Shown here in pieces: positions 1 to 6,408 of a DNA stretch of 6,699 bases (within the stretch, counting starts at the first letter, position 1; every line of letters starts with the position of its first letter). The position numbers and the translations under genes are program-made. The stretch is from Gammaproteobacteria bacterium. GTDB lineage: Bacteria > Pseudomonadota > Gammaproteobacteria > Steroidobacterales > Steroidobacteraceae. The notes beneath the pieces were generated by a model. It saw only the letters and a list, made by a program, of their open reading frames with translations, was not told the origin of the DNA and did no database searches. The DNA lies in NCBI GenBank assembly GCA_025350345.1, contig JANXYA010000396.1:1-6699 (forward strand), in the 5' to 3' direction.

Positions 1-26
1 GGGTTCGAGTCCCGCCGTCCGCACCA
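1..26 (+). tRNA. 3' end of a tRNA, probably tRNA-Leu (partial)
   Basis: The window opens inside a tRNA. The last three bases of the T-stem 5' strand (1-3) are followed by a T-loop TTCGAGT (4-10), T-stem 3' strand CCCGC (11-15), acceptor 3' strand CGTCCGC (16-22), discriminator A (23) and an encoded CCA (24-26). The implied acceptor 5' strand is GCGGACG. That acceptor stem with discriminator A resembles proteobacterial tRNA-Leu genes as I remember them, but the anticodon lies outside the window, so the amino-acid assignment is inference. The tRNA reading itself is secure. The ccmA start codon follows after only three bases. Confidence 0.85.
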
Positions 27-29
27 CGC

Positions 30-647
30 ATGAAACGGCTCATCGGCGAGAATCTGCAGCTCTGGCGGGGTGAGCAGCATGTGCTGCGCGGGATTTCCCT
101 CGCCGTGGAGGCGGGCAGCTGCCTGCAGGTGAGGGGTCCCAACGGTGCGGGCAAGTCCAGCTTGCTGCGCGTGCTCGCCGGGCTGCTGCCCCTGGAGCAG
201 GGGGAGGTGAGCTGGCGCGGCATCGATACGCGCCATGATCCCTACGCCTTTCACAGTGAGCTTGCCTGGATGAGCCACGGCACCGCGCTCAAGGGCGATC
301 TATCGGCACGCGAGAACCTGCGCTACTCGGCCGGACTCCGTCGCGAGCTCACGGCTGAACACATCGATGATGCGCTGGCGCGCGTCGGCTTCGCCCATGC
401 CGATCAGCGCCTCGCGCGGCAGATGTCCGCGGGTCAACAGCGGCGCGTCGCGCTGGCGCGCGTGCTGCTGCTCGACTGCGCGCTGTGGCTGCTCGATGAG
501 CCCACCGCCAATCTCGACAGCAGCGGCCAGGAGCTGTTTGGGCATTTGCTGGGCGCACATCTGGAAAACGATGGCCTCGCCGTCGTCGCCACGCACCAGC
601 CACTGCCGGTGGCGGCGCGGCGCCTACAGACGCTGGAGCTGACATGA
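30..647 (+). CDS. ccmA: CcmA, haem exporter ABC ATP-binding protein
   Basis: This is the cytoplasmic ATPase of the CcmAB transporter, whose ATP hydrolysis drives release of haem-loaded CcmE from CcmC (family knowledge). The 205 aa length is normal for the family. Visible motifs are Walker A GPNGAGKS (residues 36-43), the CcmA-type signature MSAGQQRR (132-139), Walker B ending in LLDEP (154-158), the D-loop NLD (161-163) and the switch histidine H189. The ATG at 30 is chosen because residues 4-12 form the first beta-strand expected in CcmA proteins. It has no Shine-Dalgarno sequence, since the tRNA ends at 26. A GTG at 81 has a good one (GGGGTGAG, 67-74) but would remove that strand. The stop overlaps the ccmB start by 4 bases (ATGA). 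Confidence 0.96.
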   Translation: MKRLIGENLQLWRGEQHVLRGISLAVEAGSCLQVRGPNGAGKSSLLRVLAGLLPLEQGEVSWRGIDTRHDPYAFHSELAWMSHGTALKGDLSARENLRYSAGLRRELTAEHIDDALARVGFAHADQRLARQMSAGQQRRVALARVLLLDCALWLLDEPTANLDSSGQELFGHLLGAHLENDGLAVVATHQPLPVAARRLQTLELT

Positions 648-1342
648 GCGTCCCGGCAATCAAGGGTGTGTCGCCCGGGCGCGCCGGCTGGCTGCTCGTG
701 CAGCGCGATCTGCGGCTCGGGCTGCGCCGGCCCGGGGAATGGCTGCAACCCCTGATCTTCTTTTTTGTCGTAACGACGCTGTTTCCGCTGGCCACGGACC
801 CGGAGCTGTCGCGCCTCAGAGACATGGCGCCCGGTGCCTTATGGGTTGCGGCGCTGTTATCCTCGTTGCTGGCCCTGGAATTGCTGTTCCGTGAAGACGG
901 TCAGGACGGCACTCTCGAGCAGCTGGCAGTCTCGGGTTTGCCGCTTCCCTGGCTGCTGCTGGCGAAGACCTGCGTGCATTGGCTCCTTACTGGCCTACCG
1001 CTGGTGCTGGCCGGGCCGCTGGTCGCCACCGCGCTGGGCGCGCCTTACGCTTCGATTCCAGGCGTGTTCGCGGCGCTCCTGGTGGGGAGCAGTGCCCTGA
1101 GCCTGATCGGTGCGGTGGGCGCCGCGCTTACCCTGGGGCTGCGCCGCGGCGGCGTATTGCTGGCGCTGCTGGTGCTGCCGCTGGCCGTGCCGGTGCTGAT
1201 TTTCGGGGCGCGCGCCACCTCGCTGGCGATGGCGCAGGAGCCGATGGCGGCGCCAATGTATTTGCTCGCGGCGATCGCCGTGCTGAGCGCCACCCTGGCG
1301 CCACTCGCCGCCGCCGCCGCTGTGCGCATCAGCCTGGAGTAA
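644..1342 (+). CDS. ccmB: CcmB, haem exporter membrane permease
   Basis: This is the inner-membrane partner of CcmA and interacts with CcmC to release holo-CcmE. It has 232 aa, slightly longer than the usual roughly 220, because of about ten extra N-terminal residues before the conserved cytoplasmic segment RDLRLGLRRPGEW (21-33). Six hydrophobic segments are visible at about 34-50, 63-82, 104-127, 139-164, 170-189 and 204-227. Family-typical features are FREDGQDGTLEQL (82-94) after the second helix and the LRRGG turn (166-170) before the fifth. The start is supported by GGAG at 635-638, five bases upstream of the ATG, and by the 4-base overlap with ccmA. The stop TAA shares a base with an ATG of ccmC. 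Confidence 0.96.
   Translation: MSVPAIKGVSPGRAGWLLVQRDLRLGLRRPGEWLQPLIFFFVVTTLFPLATDPELSRLRDMAPGALWVAALLSSLLALELLFREDGQDGTLEQLAVSGLPLPWLLLAKTCVHWLLTGLPLVLAGPLVATALGAPYASIPGVFAALLVGSSALSLIGAVGAALTLGLRRGGVLLALLVLPLAVPVLIFGARATSLAMAQEPMAAPMYLLAAIAVLSATLAPLAAAAAVRISLE
1336..1339 (+). promoter_or_regulatory. Ribosome binding site that decides the ccmC start
   Basis: GGAG inside the end of ccmB lies 5 bases before the ATG at 1345 but only 2 bases before the ATG at 1342. The same motif sits 5 bases before ccmB. Spacing therefore favours 1345 as the ccmC start, although both are in frame and differ by one methionine. Confidence 0.6.
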
Positions 1343-1344
1343 TG

Positions 1345-2088
1345 ATGGACTGGACCTGGTTTCACCGCTTCGGCTCCCCGCCGCATTTCTACCGGATCGC
1401 GGGCAAGCTGATCCCGTGGTGCGCCTGGCTGGCGGCGATCAGCGGTGTGGCGGGACTGATCGGCGGGCTGGTCCTGGCGCCGCCGGATTATCAGCAGGGG
1501 GAGGGGTACCGCATCATCTACGTGCACGTCCCCGCCGCCGTGCTGTCCACGATGGCGTATGCAACGATGGCCACCGCCGCTGGCGTAGGGCTCATCTGGC
1601 GCATGAACGTCGCGCACGCGGTGGCCGCCAGCTGCGCCGGCATCGGCGCCTCCTTTACTTTCCTGGCGCTCGTCACCGGGAGCCTGTGGGGACGGCCGAT
1701 GTGGGGCACCTACTGGCAGTGGGATCCGCGCCTGACCAGCGAGCTGGTGATGCTGTTCCTGTACCTGGGCTACATGGGCCTGCGCGGCGCCATCGATGAT
1801 ACGGCGCGGGCCGATCGGGCGAGTGCCGTGCTGGCGCTCGTCGGGGTCATTAATCTCCCCATCATTCACTACTCGGTGGACTGGTGGAATTCCCTCCACC
1901 AGGGGCACACGCTGCTCAAGTTCGGCAAGCCCTCGATGCCGCCGAGCATGCTGGTACCTCTGCTGCTGGCGATGCTCGCCTTCGTGCTCTACTTCGCCGC
2001 GATCGTGCTGGTGCGCGCACGCGGTGAGGTGCTGCGGCGCGAGCGCAATGCACGCTGGATCGCCGAACTGCTGGGAGCGCCGTCATGA
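1345..2088 (+). CDS. ccmC: CcmC, haem-handling protein that loads CcmE
   Basis: This inner-membrane protein of the haem-handling family binds haem at a periplasmic tryptophan-rich loop and promotes its covalent attachment to CcmE. It has 247 aa and six predicted membrane segments, the usual size. The WWD-type motif spans residues 115-134 (WGRPMWGTYWQWDPRLTSEL), flanked by the two conserved histidines H61 (in YVHVP) and H185 (in WWNSLHQ) that serve as axial haem ligands in the family. The N-terminal WTWFHRFGSPP is typical. An in-frame ATG at 1342 would add one residue, but the ribosome binding site fits 1345. The open frame continues upstream to 979 inside ccmB, which is only shadow. The stop overlaps the ccmD start by 4 bases. 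Confidence 0.96.
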   Translation: MDWTWFHRFGSPPHFYRIAGKLIPWCAWLAAISGVAGLIGGLVLAPPDYQQGEGYRIIYVHVPAAVLSTMAYATMATAAGVGLIWRMNVAHAVAASCAGIGASFTFLALVTGSLWGRPMWGTYWQWDPRLTSELVMLFLYLGYMGLRGAIDDTARADRASAVLALVGVINLPIIHYSVDWWNSLHQGHTLLKFGKPSMPPSMLVPLLLAMLAFVLYFAAIVLVRARGEVLRRERNARWIAELLGAPS

Positions 2089-2258
2089 TGCATTGGCTGG
2101 CCATGGGCGGGTATTGGCCGTACGTCTGGCCCTCCTACCTGCTGACGCTCCTGGTGCTGGTGCTGAACGTGACCTTTGCCCAACGCAGCGCGCAGCGCGC
2201 GCGGATGGATGCGCTACGCCGCGCGCAGAGCGCCGCTGCGCCGCAGGGCCGGTCATGA
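2085..2258 (+). CDS. ccmD: CcmD, small haem exporter protein
   Basis: This is a 57 aa single-pass membrane protein that is easily missed because of its size. In the family, CcmD associates with CcmABC and is needed for release of holo-CcmE from CcmC. The N-terminal hallmark is present: an A-M-G-G-Y stretch at residues 6-10 followed by YVWPSY (13-18), then one hydrophobic helix (about 15-32) and a basic, Arg- and Ala-rich cytoplasmic tail (34-57). GGGAG at 2073-2077 lies 7 bases before the ATG at 2085. A second ATG at 2088 would shorten the protein by one residue. It overlaps ccmC and ccmE by 4 bases each (ATGA at both ends), which fixes its place in the operon. Confidence 0.92.
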   Translation: MMHWLAMGGYWPYVWPSYLLTLLVLVLNVTFAQRSAQRARMDALRRAQSAAAPQGRS

Positions 2259-2710
2259 CTGCCCGCCAGCGGCGCATGACGCTCGTCGCCGTGATCATCG
2301 CGGGCGTCGGGCTCGCCGGTGCGCTCGCGTTGCGGGCGTTCCGCGAAAACGTCATGTTCTATTTCGATCCCAGCAAGGTCGCCGCCGGCCAGGTCAGGCC
2401 CGGCGAGCACTTTCGCCTCGGCGGCATGGTGGTCAAGGGCAGCGTGCAGCGCGCGGCGGGCTCGCTGGACGTGAGATTCGTGGTCACCGATTTCGCGCAC
2501 GACGTGCCGGTCAGGTACGACAAGGTGCTGCCGGATCTGTTCAAGGAAGGGGCGGGCGTCGTCGCCCTGGGGCGCCTCGACGCGCAGGGGACTTTCGTGG
2601 CAGATGAAGTGCTCGCCAAGCATGATGAGAAATACATGCCGCCCGAGGTGGCCCGCTCCCTGAAGCAGGGGCAGGCGGCTGCGGCTCTGAAGTCAGGAGC
2701 GTCCAACTGA
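2255..2710 (+). CDS. ccmE: CcmE, periplasmic haem chaperone
   Basis: This membrane-anchored chaperone binds haem covalently through a histidine and passes it to CcmF. It has 151 aa: a basic N-terminus, one signal-anchor helix (about 8-27), then the OB-fold periplasmic domain with FYFDPSKV (35-42), the RLGGMVVKGSV strand (54-64) and VTDF (77-80). The haem-binding motif HDEKY is at 123-127, with H123 as the attachment residue (codon 2621-2623) and Y127 as the conserved tyrosine. It is followed by a flexible tail beginning MPPEV. This is the common His-type form and not the cysteine variant known from some archaea and deltaproteobacteria. The start at 2255 has AGGG (2245-2248) six bases upstream and overlaps ccmD. 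The frame is open further upstream from 1796, which is ccmC shadow. Confidence 0.96.
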   Translation: MTARQRRMTLVAVIIAGVGLAGALALRAFRENVMFYFDPSKVAAGQVRPGEHFRLGGMVVKGSVQRAAGSLDVRFVVTDFAHDVPVRYDKVLPDLFKEGAGVVALGRLDAQGTFVADEVLAKHDEKYMPPEVARSLKQGQAAAALKSGASN

Positions 2711-4650
2711 TGCTAATCGAAATCGGCCATTTTGCGATGATCCTGGCGCTGCTTCTCAGCGCCGCGCAGGCCTTCTTCGGACTTGCCGGGGCGGCGCTCA
2801 AGCGCGAGCGCTGGCTGGCGGTGGTGCCATCGGCGGTCGCCGGTCAGTTCCTGTTCCTCGCCCTCGGCACCGGCACGCTGGTGCACGCCTTCGTCGTAAA
2901 CGATTTTTCGGTCAAGTACGTCGCGGAACATTCCAACTCGGCATTGCCCTTGTTCTATCGCATCTCTGCACTGTGGGGCGCGCACGAAGGCTCGCTCCTG
3001 TTGTGGATCTGCGTGCTCGGCTTGTGGACGGTGGCTGTGGCGCTGCGCTCCGATCATCTGCCGCGGGCCTACGCGGCCCGCGTACTCGGCGTCCTGGGCG
3101 TGGTCAGCTTCGGTTTCCTGCTGTTCCTGCTCTCCACCTCGAGCCCCTTCGAGCGCCTGGTTCCGGCGGCCGTGGACGGGAACGACCTGAACCCGCTGCT
3201 GCAGGACTTCGCGATGGCGATCCATCCGCCGATCCTGTACACCGGTTACGTCGGCATGGCCGTCAGCTTCGCCTTCGCCTGCGCTGCCATGCTGGAAGGG
3301 CGGACCGACACAGCCTGGGCGCGCTGGCAGCGGCCCTGGACCATCATCGCCTGGGCCTTCCTGAGCTGCGGCATCGCGCTTGGCAGCTGGTGGGCCTATT
3401 ACGAGCTCGGCTGGGGCGGCTGGTGGTTCTGGGATCCGGTCGAGAACGCCTCCTTCATGCCCTGGCTGGTGGGCACGGCTCTCATTCACTCACTCGCGGT
3501 CACCGACAAGCGCGGACTGTTCAAGAGCTGGACGCTGCTGCTGTCCGTGGGCGTGTTTTCGCTCAGCCTGCTGGGCACTTTCCTGGTGCGCTCCGGCGTG
3601 CTGGTGTCCGTGCATTCCTTTGCCTCGGACCCGGCGCGCGGCATCTTCATCCTCAGTTTCCTGGCGCTGATGATCGGCGGCGCGCTCACGCTGTTCGCCT
3701 GGCGTGCGCCGAAGCTGGGGTCGTCGGCTGGCTTCGAAATCGTCTCGCGTGAATCCTTCCTGCTGTTCAACAACATCCTGCTGGTCGTGGCCGCCGCCGT
3801 CGTCTTTGGCGGCACGCTGGCGCCCCTGATCGCCGACACGCTCCACCTCGGCACGCTGTCGGTGGGCCCGCCCTATTTCAATCCGAGTTTCCTCGTGCCC
3901 ACGCTGCCGCTGGTCATGCTGGTGTCCATCGGCATCCATTCGCGCTGGCGGCGCGGTGGGCTCGGGGAATCCAAGCGCCGCATACTGGGCGCGCTCACCG
4001 CGGCGCTGCTGATCGGCCTTGCGATCACCTACGGCTTCTACGGCGGCGCGAGCCTGCTGACACCCATCGGGGCGGTGGTCGGCTTCTGGATCATCCTGTC
4101 TTCACTCATCGATCCCATCGATCGCCTGCGGCGGCGCCTGACGCTGCCGGCCAGCGTGCTCGGGATGACCATCGCGCACATCGGCCTCGGGTGTTTCGTG
4201 CTGGGCATCACCTTCGTAAAATCCAATACGATCGAGCTGGACGTGGCGCTGGCGCGTGGCGCCAGCCACCAGGTGGGCGACTACGTGTTCCGCTATAACG
4301 GCGGGGAGAACATCGAGGGCCCGAACTTCGATGGGTTCCGCGGCCACGTGACCGCGTTCCGCAACGGCCAGGTCGTCGCCGAACTCAGCCCCGAGAAGCG
4401 CCATTATTTCGTCCAGGGATCGATCATGACCGAGGCGGCGATTGCCGCGAAATGGAACCGCGACCTGCTGGCGGCGCTCGGTGAGGACGTGGGCAACGAT
4501 TCCTGGAGCCTGCGCTTGCAGTACCGGCCGATGATCCGCTTCATCTGGCTGGGAGCGGCGATCATGGCGCTCGGCGGGCTGACCACGCTGTTCGACCGGC
4601 GTTACAAATTCGCCGCGATGGTCGAAGGCGGTCAGCAGGTCAAGCCATGA
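2710..4650 (+). CDS. ccmF: CcmF, haem lyase core subunit
   Basis: This large inner-membrane protein takes haem from holo-CcmE and, with CcmH and CcmI, ligates it to apocytochrome c. The 646 aa length is close to E. coli CcmF, and many hydrophobic segments are present. The WWD domain spans about residues 227-246 (WWAYYELGWGGWWFWDPVEN). Four conserved histidines are visible: H172 (IHPP), H260 (LIHS), H302 (VHSF) and H490 (IAH). H260 and H302 flank the WWD loop, while H172 and H490 correspond to the transmembrane haem b ligands of the family. A periplasmic domain (about 505-600) contains the typical PEKRHYFVQ and MTEAAI stretches, followed by a final helix and a basic end. The ATG shares its first base with the ccmE stop (TGATG), with AGGAG at 2695-2699. 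Confidence 0.97.
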   Translation: MLIEIGHFAMILALLLSAAQAFFGLAGAALKRERWLAVVPSAVAGQFLFLALGTGTLVHAFVVNDFSVKYVAEHSNSALPLFYRISALWGAHEGSLLLWICVLGLWTVAVALRSDHLPRAYAARVLGVLGVVSFGFLLFLLSTSSPFERLVPAAVDGNDLNPLLQDFAMAIHPPILYTGYVGMAVSFAFACAAMLEGRTDTAWARWQRPWTIIAWAFLSCGIALGSWWAYYELGWGGWWFWDPVENASFMPWLVGTALIHSLAVTDKRGLFKSWTLLLSVGVFSLSLLGTFLVRSGVLVSVHSFASDPARGIFILSFLALMIGGALTLFAWRAPKLGSSAGFEIVSRESFLLFNNILLVVAAAVVFGGTLAPLIADTLHLGTLSVGPPYFNPSFLVPTLPLVMLVSIGIHSRWRRGGLGESKRRILGALTAALLIGLAITYGFYGGASLLTPIGAVVGFWIILSSLIDPIDRLRRRLTLPASVLGMTIAHIGLGCFVLGITFVKSNTIELDVALARGASHQVGDYVFRYNGGENIEGPNFDGFRGHVTAFRNGQVVAELSPEKRHYFVQGSIMTEAAIAAKWNRDLLAALGEDVGNDSWSLRLQYRPMIRFIWLGAAIMALGGLTTLFDRRYKFAAMVEGGQQVKP

Positions 4651-5204
4651 AGCGCTTCCTGCTGCCGCTGGGTATCTTTGCGCTGCTCTTGATCGTGCTG
4701 GCCTTCGGCATCTACAACGCGCCCAAGAATGGTTCGAAGGAAATCGTCTCGCCACTCCTGGGCAAGGCGGCGCCGCAGTTCAGGCTGCCGCAGCTGGCCG
4801 ATAGCACGGCACTGCTGGAAAATTCTGCGCTGCTTGGCGGCTGGCATCTCGTGAACGTGTGGGGCACCTGGTGCCACGAATGCCTCGCCGAGCACGATAC
4901 GCTGCTGCAGATCAAGGCCGAGGGGAGGGTGCCCATCATCGGCATCGACTGGAAGGACGAGGACTCCGCGGCGACGGCCTGGCTCTCGCAGCTCGGTAAC
5001 CCTTACGAATTGGTCGCCACCGATCACGACGGCCGGGCGGCCATCGATTGGGGCGTGTACGGCGCGCCGGAGAGCTTCCTGGTGAACCCGCAGGGCATCG
5101 TTGTGGAGAAACTAATTGGGGCTATGACGATAGACGTCTGGAACAGCCGTTTTCTGCCGCACCTGGCGGCGGGCACGCCGGCGAGTGCCAAGGCGGGCGC
5201 ATGA
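4647..5204 (+). CDS. ccmG: CcmG (DsbE), periplasmic thiol-disulfide oxidoreductase
   Basis: This membrane-tethered thioredoxin-fold protein reduces apocytochrome or CcmH cysteines so that haem can attach. It has 185 aa: an N-terminal anchor helix (about 4-22), the family linker EIVSPLLGKAAPQF (32-45), the active site WCHEC (C76 and C79), the GIDWKDE region (99-105) and the cis-proline loop GVYGAPESF (136-144, P141). The CXXC dipeptide is His-Glu, whereas E. coli CcmG has Pro-Thr. The fold markers leave little doubt about the family. It overlaps ccmF and ccmH by 4 bases each. Its upstream Shine-Dalgarno is weak (CAGG, 4636-4639), so expression probably depends on coupling to ccmF. Confidence 0.95.
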   Translation: MKRFLLPLGIFALLLIVLAFGIYNAPKNGSKEIVSPLLGKAAPQFRLPQLADSTALLENSALLGGWHLVNVWGTWCHECLAEHDTLLQIKAEGRVPIIGIDWKDEDSAATAWLSQLGNPYELVATDHDGRAAIDWGVYGAPESFLVNPQGIVVEKLIGAMTIDVWNSRFLPHLAAGTPASAKAGA

Positions 5205-5650
5205 ACCGGACTAAGCAACTGGCGGCCCTGGCTGCGCTCTGCGCGGCCGTGTGGACCGCGCCACTGTTCGCCGTCGACAACACGCCCCCGCTGCCCGATC
5301 CTGTGATGCAGCAGCGCTATCTGGGCCTCACGCACGAGCTGCGCTGCGTGCAATGCCAGAACGAGGCGCTGGCCGATTCCAACGTGAACCTGGCCGCCGA
5401 CCTGCGCCTCGAGATTCACGACATGCTGCTGGCGGGAAAGAGTGACGAGGAGATTCGCAGCTTCCTCGTCGCCCGCTATGGCGAATTCATCCTGTTCCGT
5501 CCGCGCATGAACTGGCACAACGCCTGGCTGTGGGGCGCGCCCGGCCTGATGCTGCTCGCCGGCTTCGGCATCGCCGTCAGGGTGATGCGCAAGCGTGCCA
5601 GCCTGCCCATCACGGACGACGACGAGCCCGGCAGCACGCCTGCGGCATGA
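5201..5650 (+). CDS. ccmH: CcmH (CycL type), apocytochrome thiol reductase subunit
   Basis: This periplasmic-facing membrane protein takes part in reduction of the apocytochrome CXXCH thiols and in the CcmFHI ligation complex. It has 149 aa, matching the short CcmH form in which CcmI is a separate gene. A signal peptide is likely (residues 1-24, ending APLFA). The three-helix domain carries the LRCVQCQNEALADSN motif (47-61) with redox cysteines C49 and C52. It is followed by DEEIRSFLVARYGEFILFRP (82-101) and a single C-terminal transmembrane helix (about 108-126) with a basic stop-transfer and an acidic tail. AAGG at 5190-5193 precedes the ATG by 7 bases. The frame is open upstream from 5048 inside ccmG, but similarity starts at 5201. 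Confidence 0.95.
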   Translation: MNRTKQLAALAALCAAVWTAPLFAVDNTPPLPDPVMQQRYLGLTHELRCVQCQNEALADSNVNLAADLRLEIHDMLLAGKSDEEIRSFLVARYGEFILFRPRMNWHNAWLWGAPGLMLLAGFGIAVRVMRKRASLPITDDDEPGSTPAA

Positions 5651-6408
5651 CCGGTTTCATCCTCTGGGCGGCGCTGTGTGCCGCGGGCGCGGGGCTGTTC
5701 CTGGCCTGGCCATTGCTGCGCGCTGGACGCGCGTCGGCTCCCGCCGAGCGCCGCACCGGGGCCCTGGTCTGCGTGCTGATTGTTCTCGCCTCAGGCTTTC
5801 TCTATCAGTTGTGGAGCCACTATCCCTGGAATGCCGTGCCGGCTGCGGACAGCCAATCCATCGAACCGCTCATCGCGATCACCGTGCAGCATCCCGAGGA
5901 GCTGCAGGGCTGGCTCAACCTGGGCCAGGCCTACCTGAAGATTGAACAGTGGCCGCTGGCGCGCCGCAGCTTTCAGCACGCGGACCACCTGGCCCACGGC
6001 CGAAGCGCCGCGGCCCTGAGCGGCCTGGGCGAAACAATCCTGTTCCAGAGCGGGGGCAGCGAGACGCCGCAGGCCGCTGAGCTGTTCAATCGCGCGCTGC
6101 AGCTCGATCCGCATTCACCCCAGGCACTGTTTTACACCGGCATCGCGCTGCTCAATGCCGGGGATCTGCCGAACGCCCGCGCGCGCTTCGCGAGTCTGCG
6201 TGACCTGGCGCCGCCGCCCGCGGTGATGGAGGCTCTCGACAAGCAGATCGCCGCCATCGACGTCCAGATCGCCCAGCTCCGGCCCGATCCGGCTACGGCC
6301 ATTCACCTGCAAGTGGAGCTCGCCGCGTCGCTGGCGGGGCAGGTGCCGGCCAACGCCTCGCTGTTTGTGTTCGTGCGCTCACCCCAGGGCGGCCCGCCGC
6401 TGGCCCTC
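5647..6408 (+). CDS. ccmI: CcmI, apocytochrome chaperone, 3' end lost
   Basis: CcmI holds apocytochrome c for the CcmFH ligase. It starts at ATG 5647, overlapping ccmH by 4 bases, with no clear Shine-Dalgarno. Two membrane helices (about 3-24 and 39-56) are followed by a TPR-like periplasmic domain (about 79-200), including a repeat PQALFYTGIALLNAGDLPNA (158-177). The beginning of the CcmI C-terminal domain is visible in AIHLQVELAASLAGQV (218-233) and ASLFVFVRSP (237-246). CcmI-like sequence ends near residue 254 (about 6408). The frame stays open to 6699 without a stop, but the remainder reads as antisense of a minus-strand gene. The cytoplasmic loop between the two helices is only about 14 residues, whereas most CcmI proteins carry a longer, zipper-like loop there. 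The gene is probably broken in this assembly. Confidence 0.85.

Noticed and set aside
757..780. T-run followed by the small inverted repeat GTCGT-A-ACGAC in ccmB
   Set aside because: The T-run encodes Phe residues in a transmembrane helix and the frame is intact on both sides. There is no evidence of slippage, and the repeat is too short to mean anything.
979..1341. Upstream extension of the ccmC frame inside ccmB
   Set aside because: The translated extension is Arg/Ala/Gly-rich shadow of ccmB, and CcmC homology begins at the ATGs at 1342/1345.
1045..1908. Long minus-strand open frame opposite ccmB and ccmC (287 codons)
   Set aside because: It lies antisense to two clearly identified genes. 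Its composition is low-complexity (Arg, Gly, His, Gln), with no recognisable domain, as expected from GC-rich codons read backwards.
3062..3082. Perfect 8-bp GC inverted repeat with a 5-base loop inside ccmF
   Set aside because: There is no T-run after it, so it is not a terminator. A rough estimate for a GC-rich 6.7 kb sequence gives about one such hairpin by chance, and it lies in normal coding sequence.
2713..3489. Minus-strand open frame opposite ccmF (258 codons)
   Set aside because: It is shadow of the CcmF coding frame, with no domain and no plausible start context.
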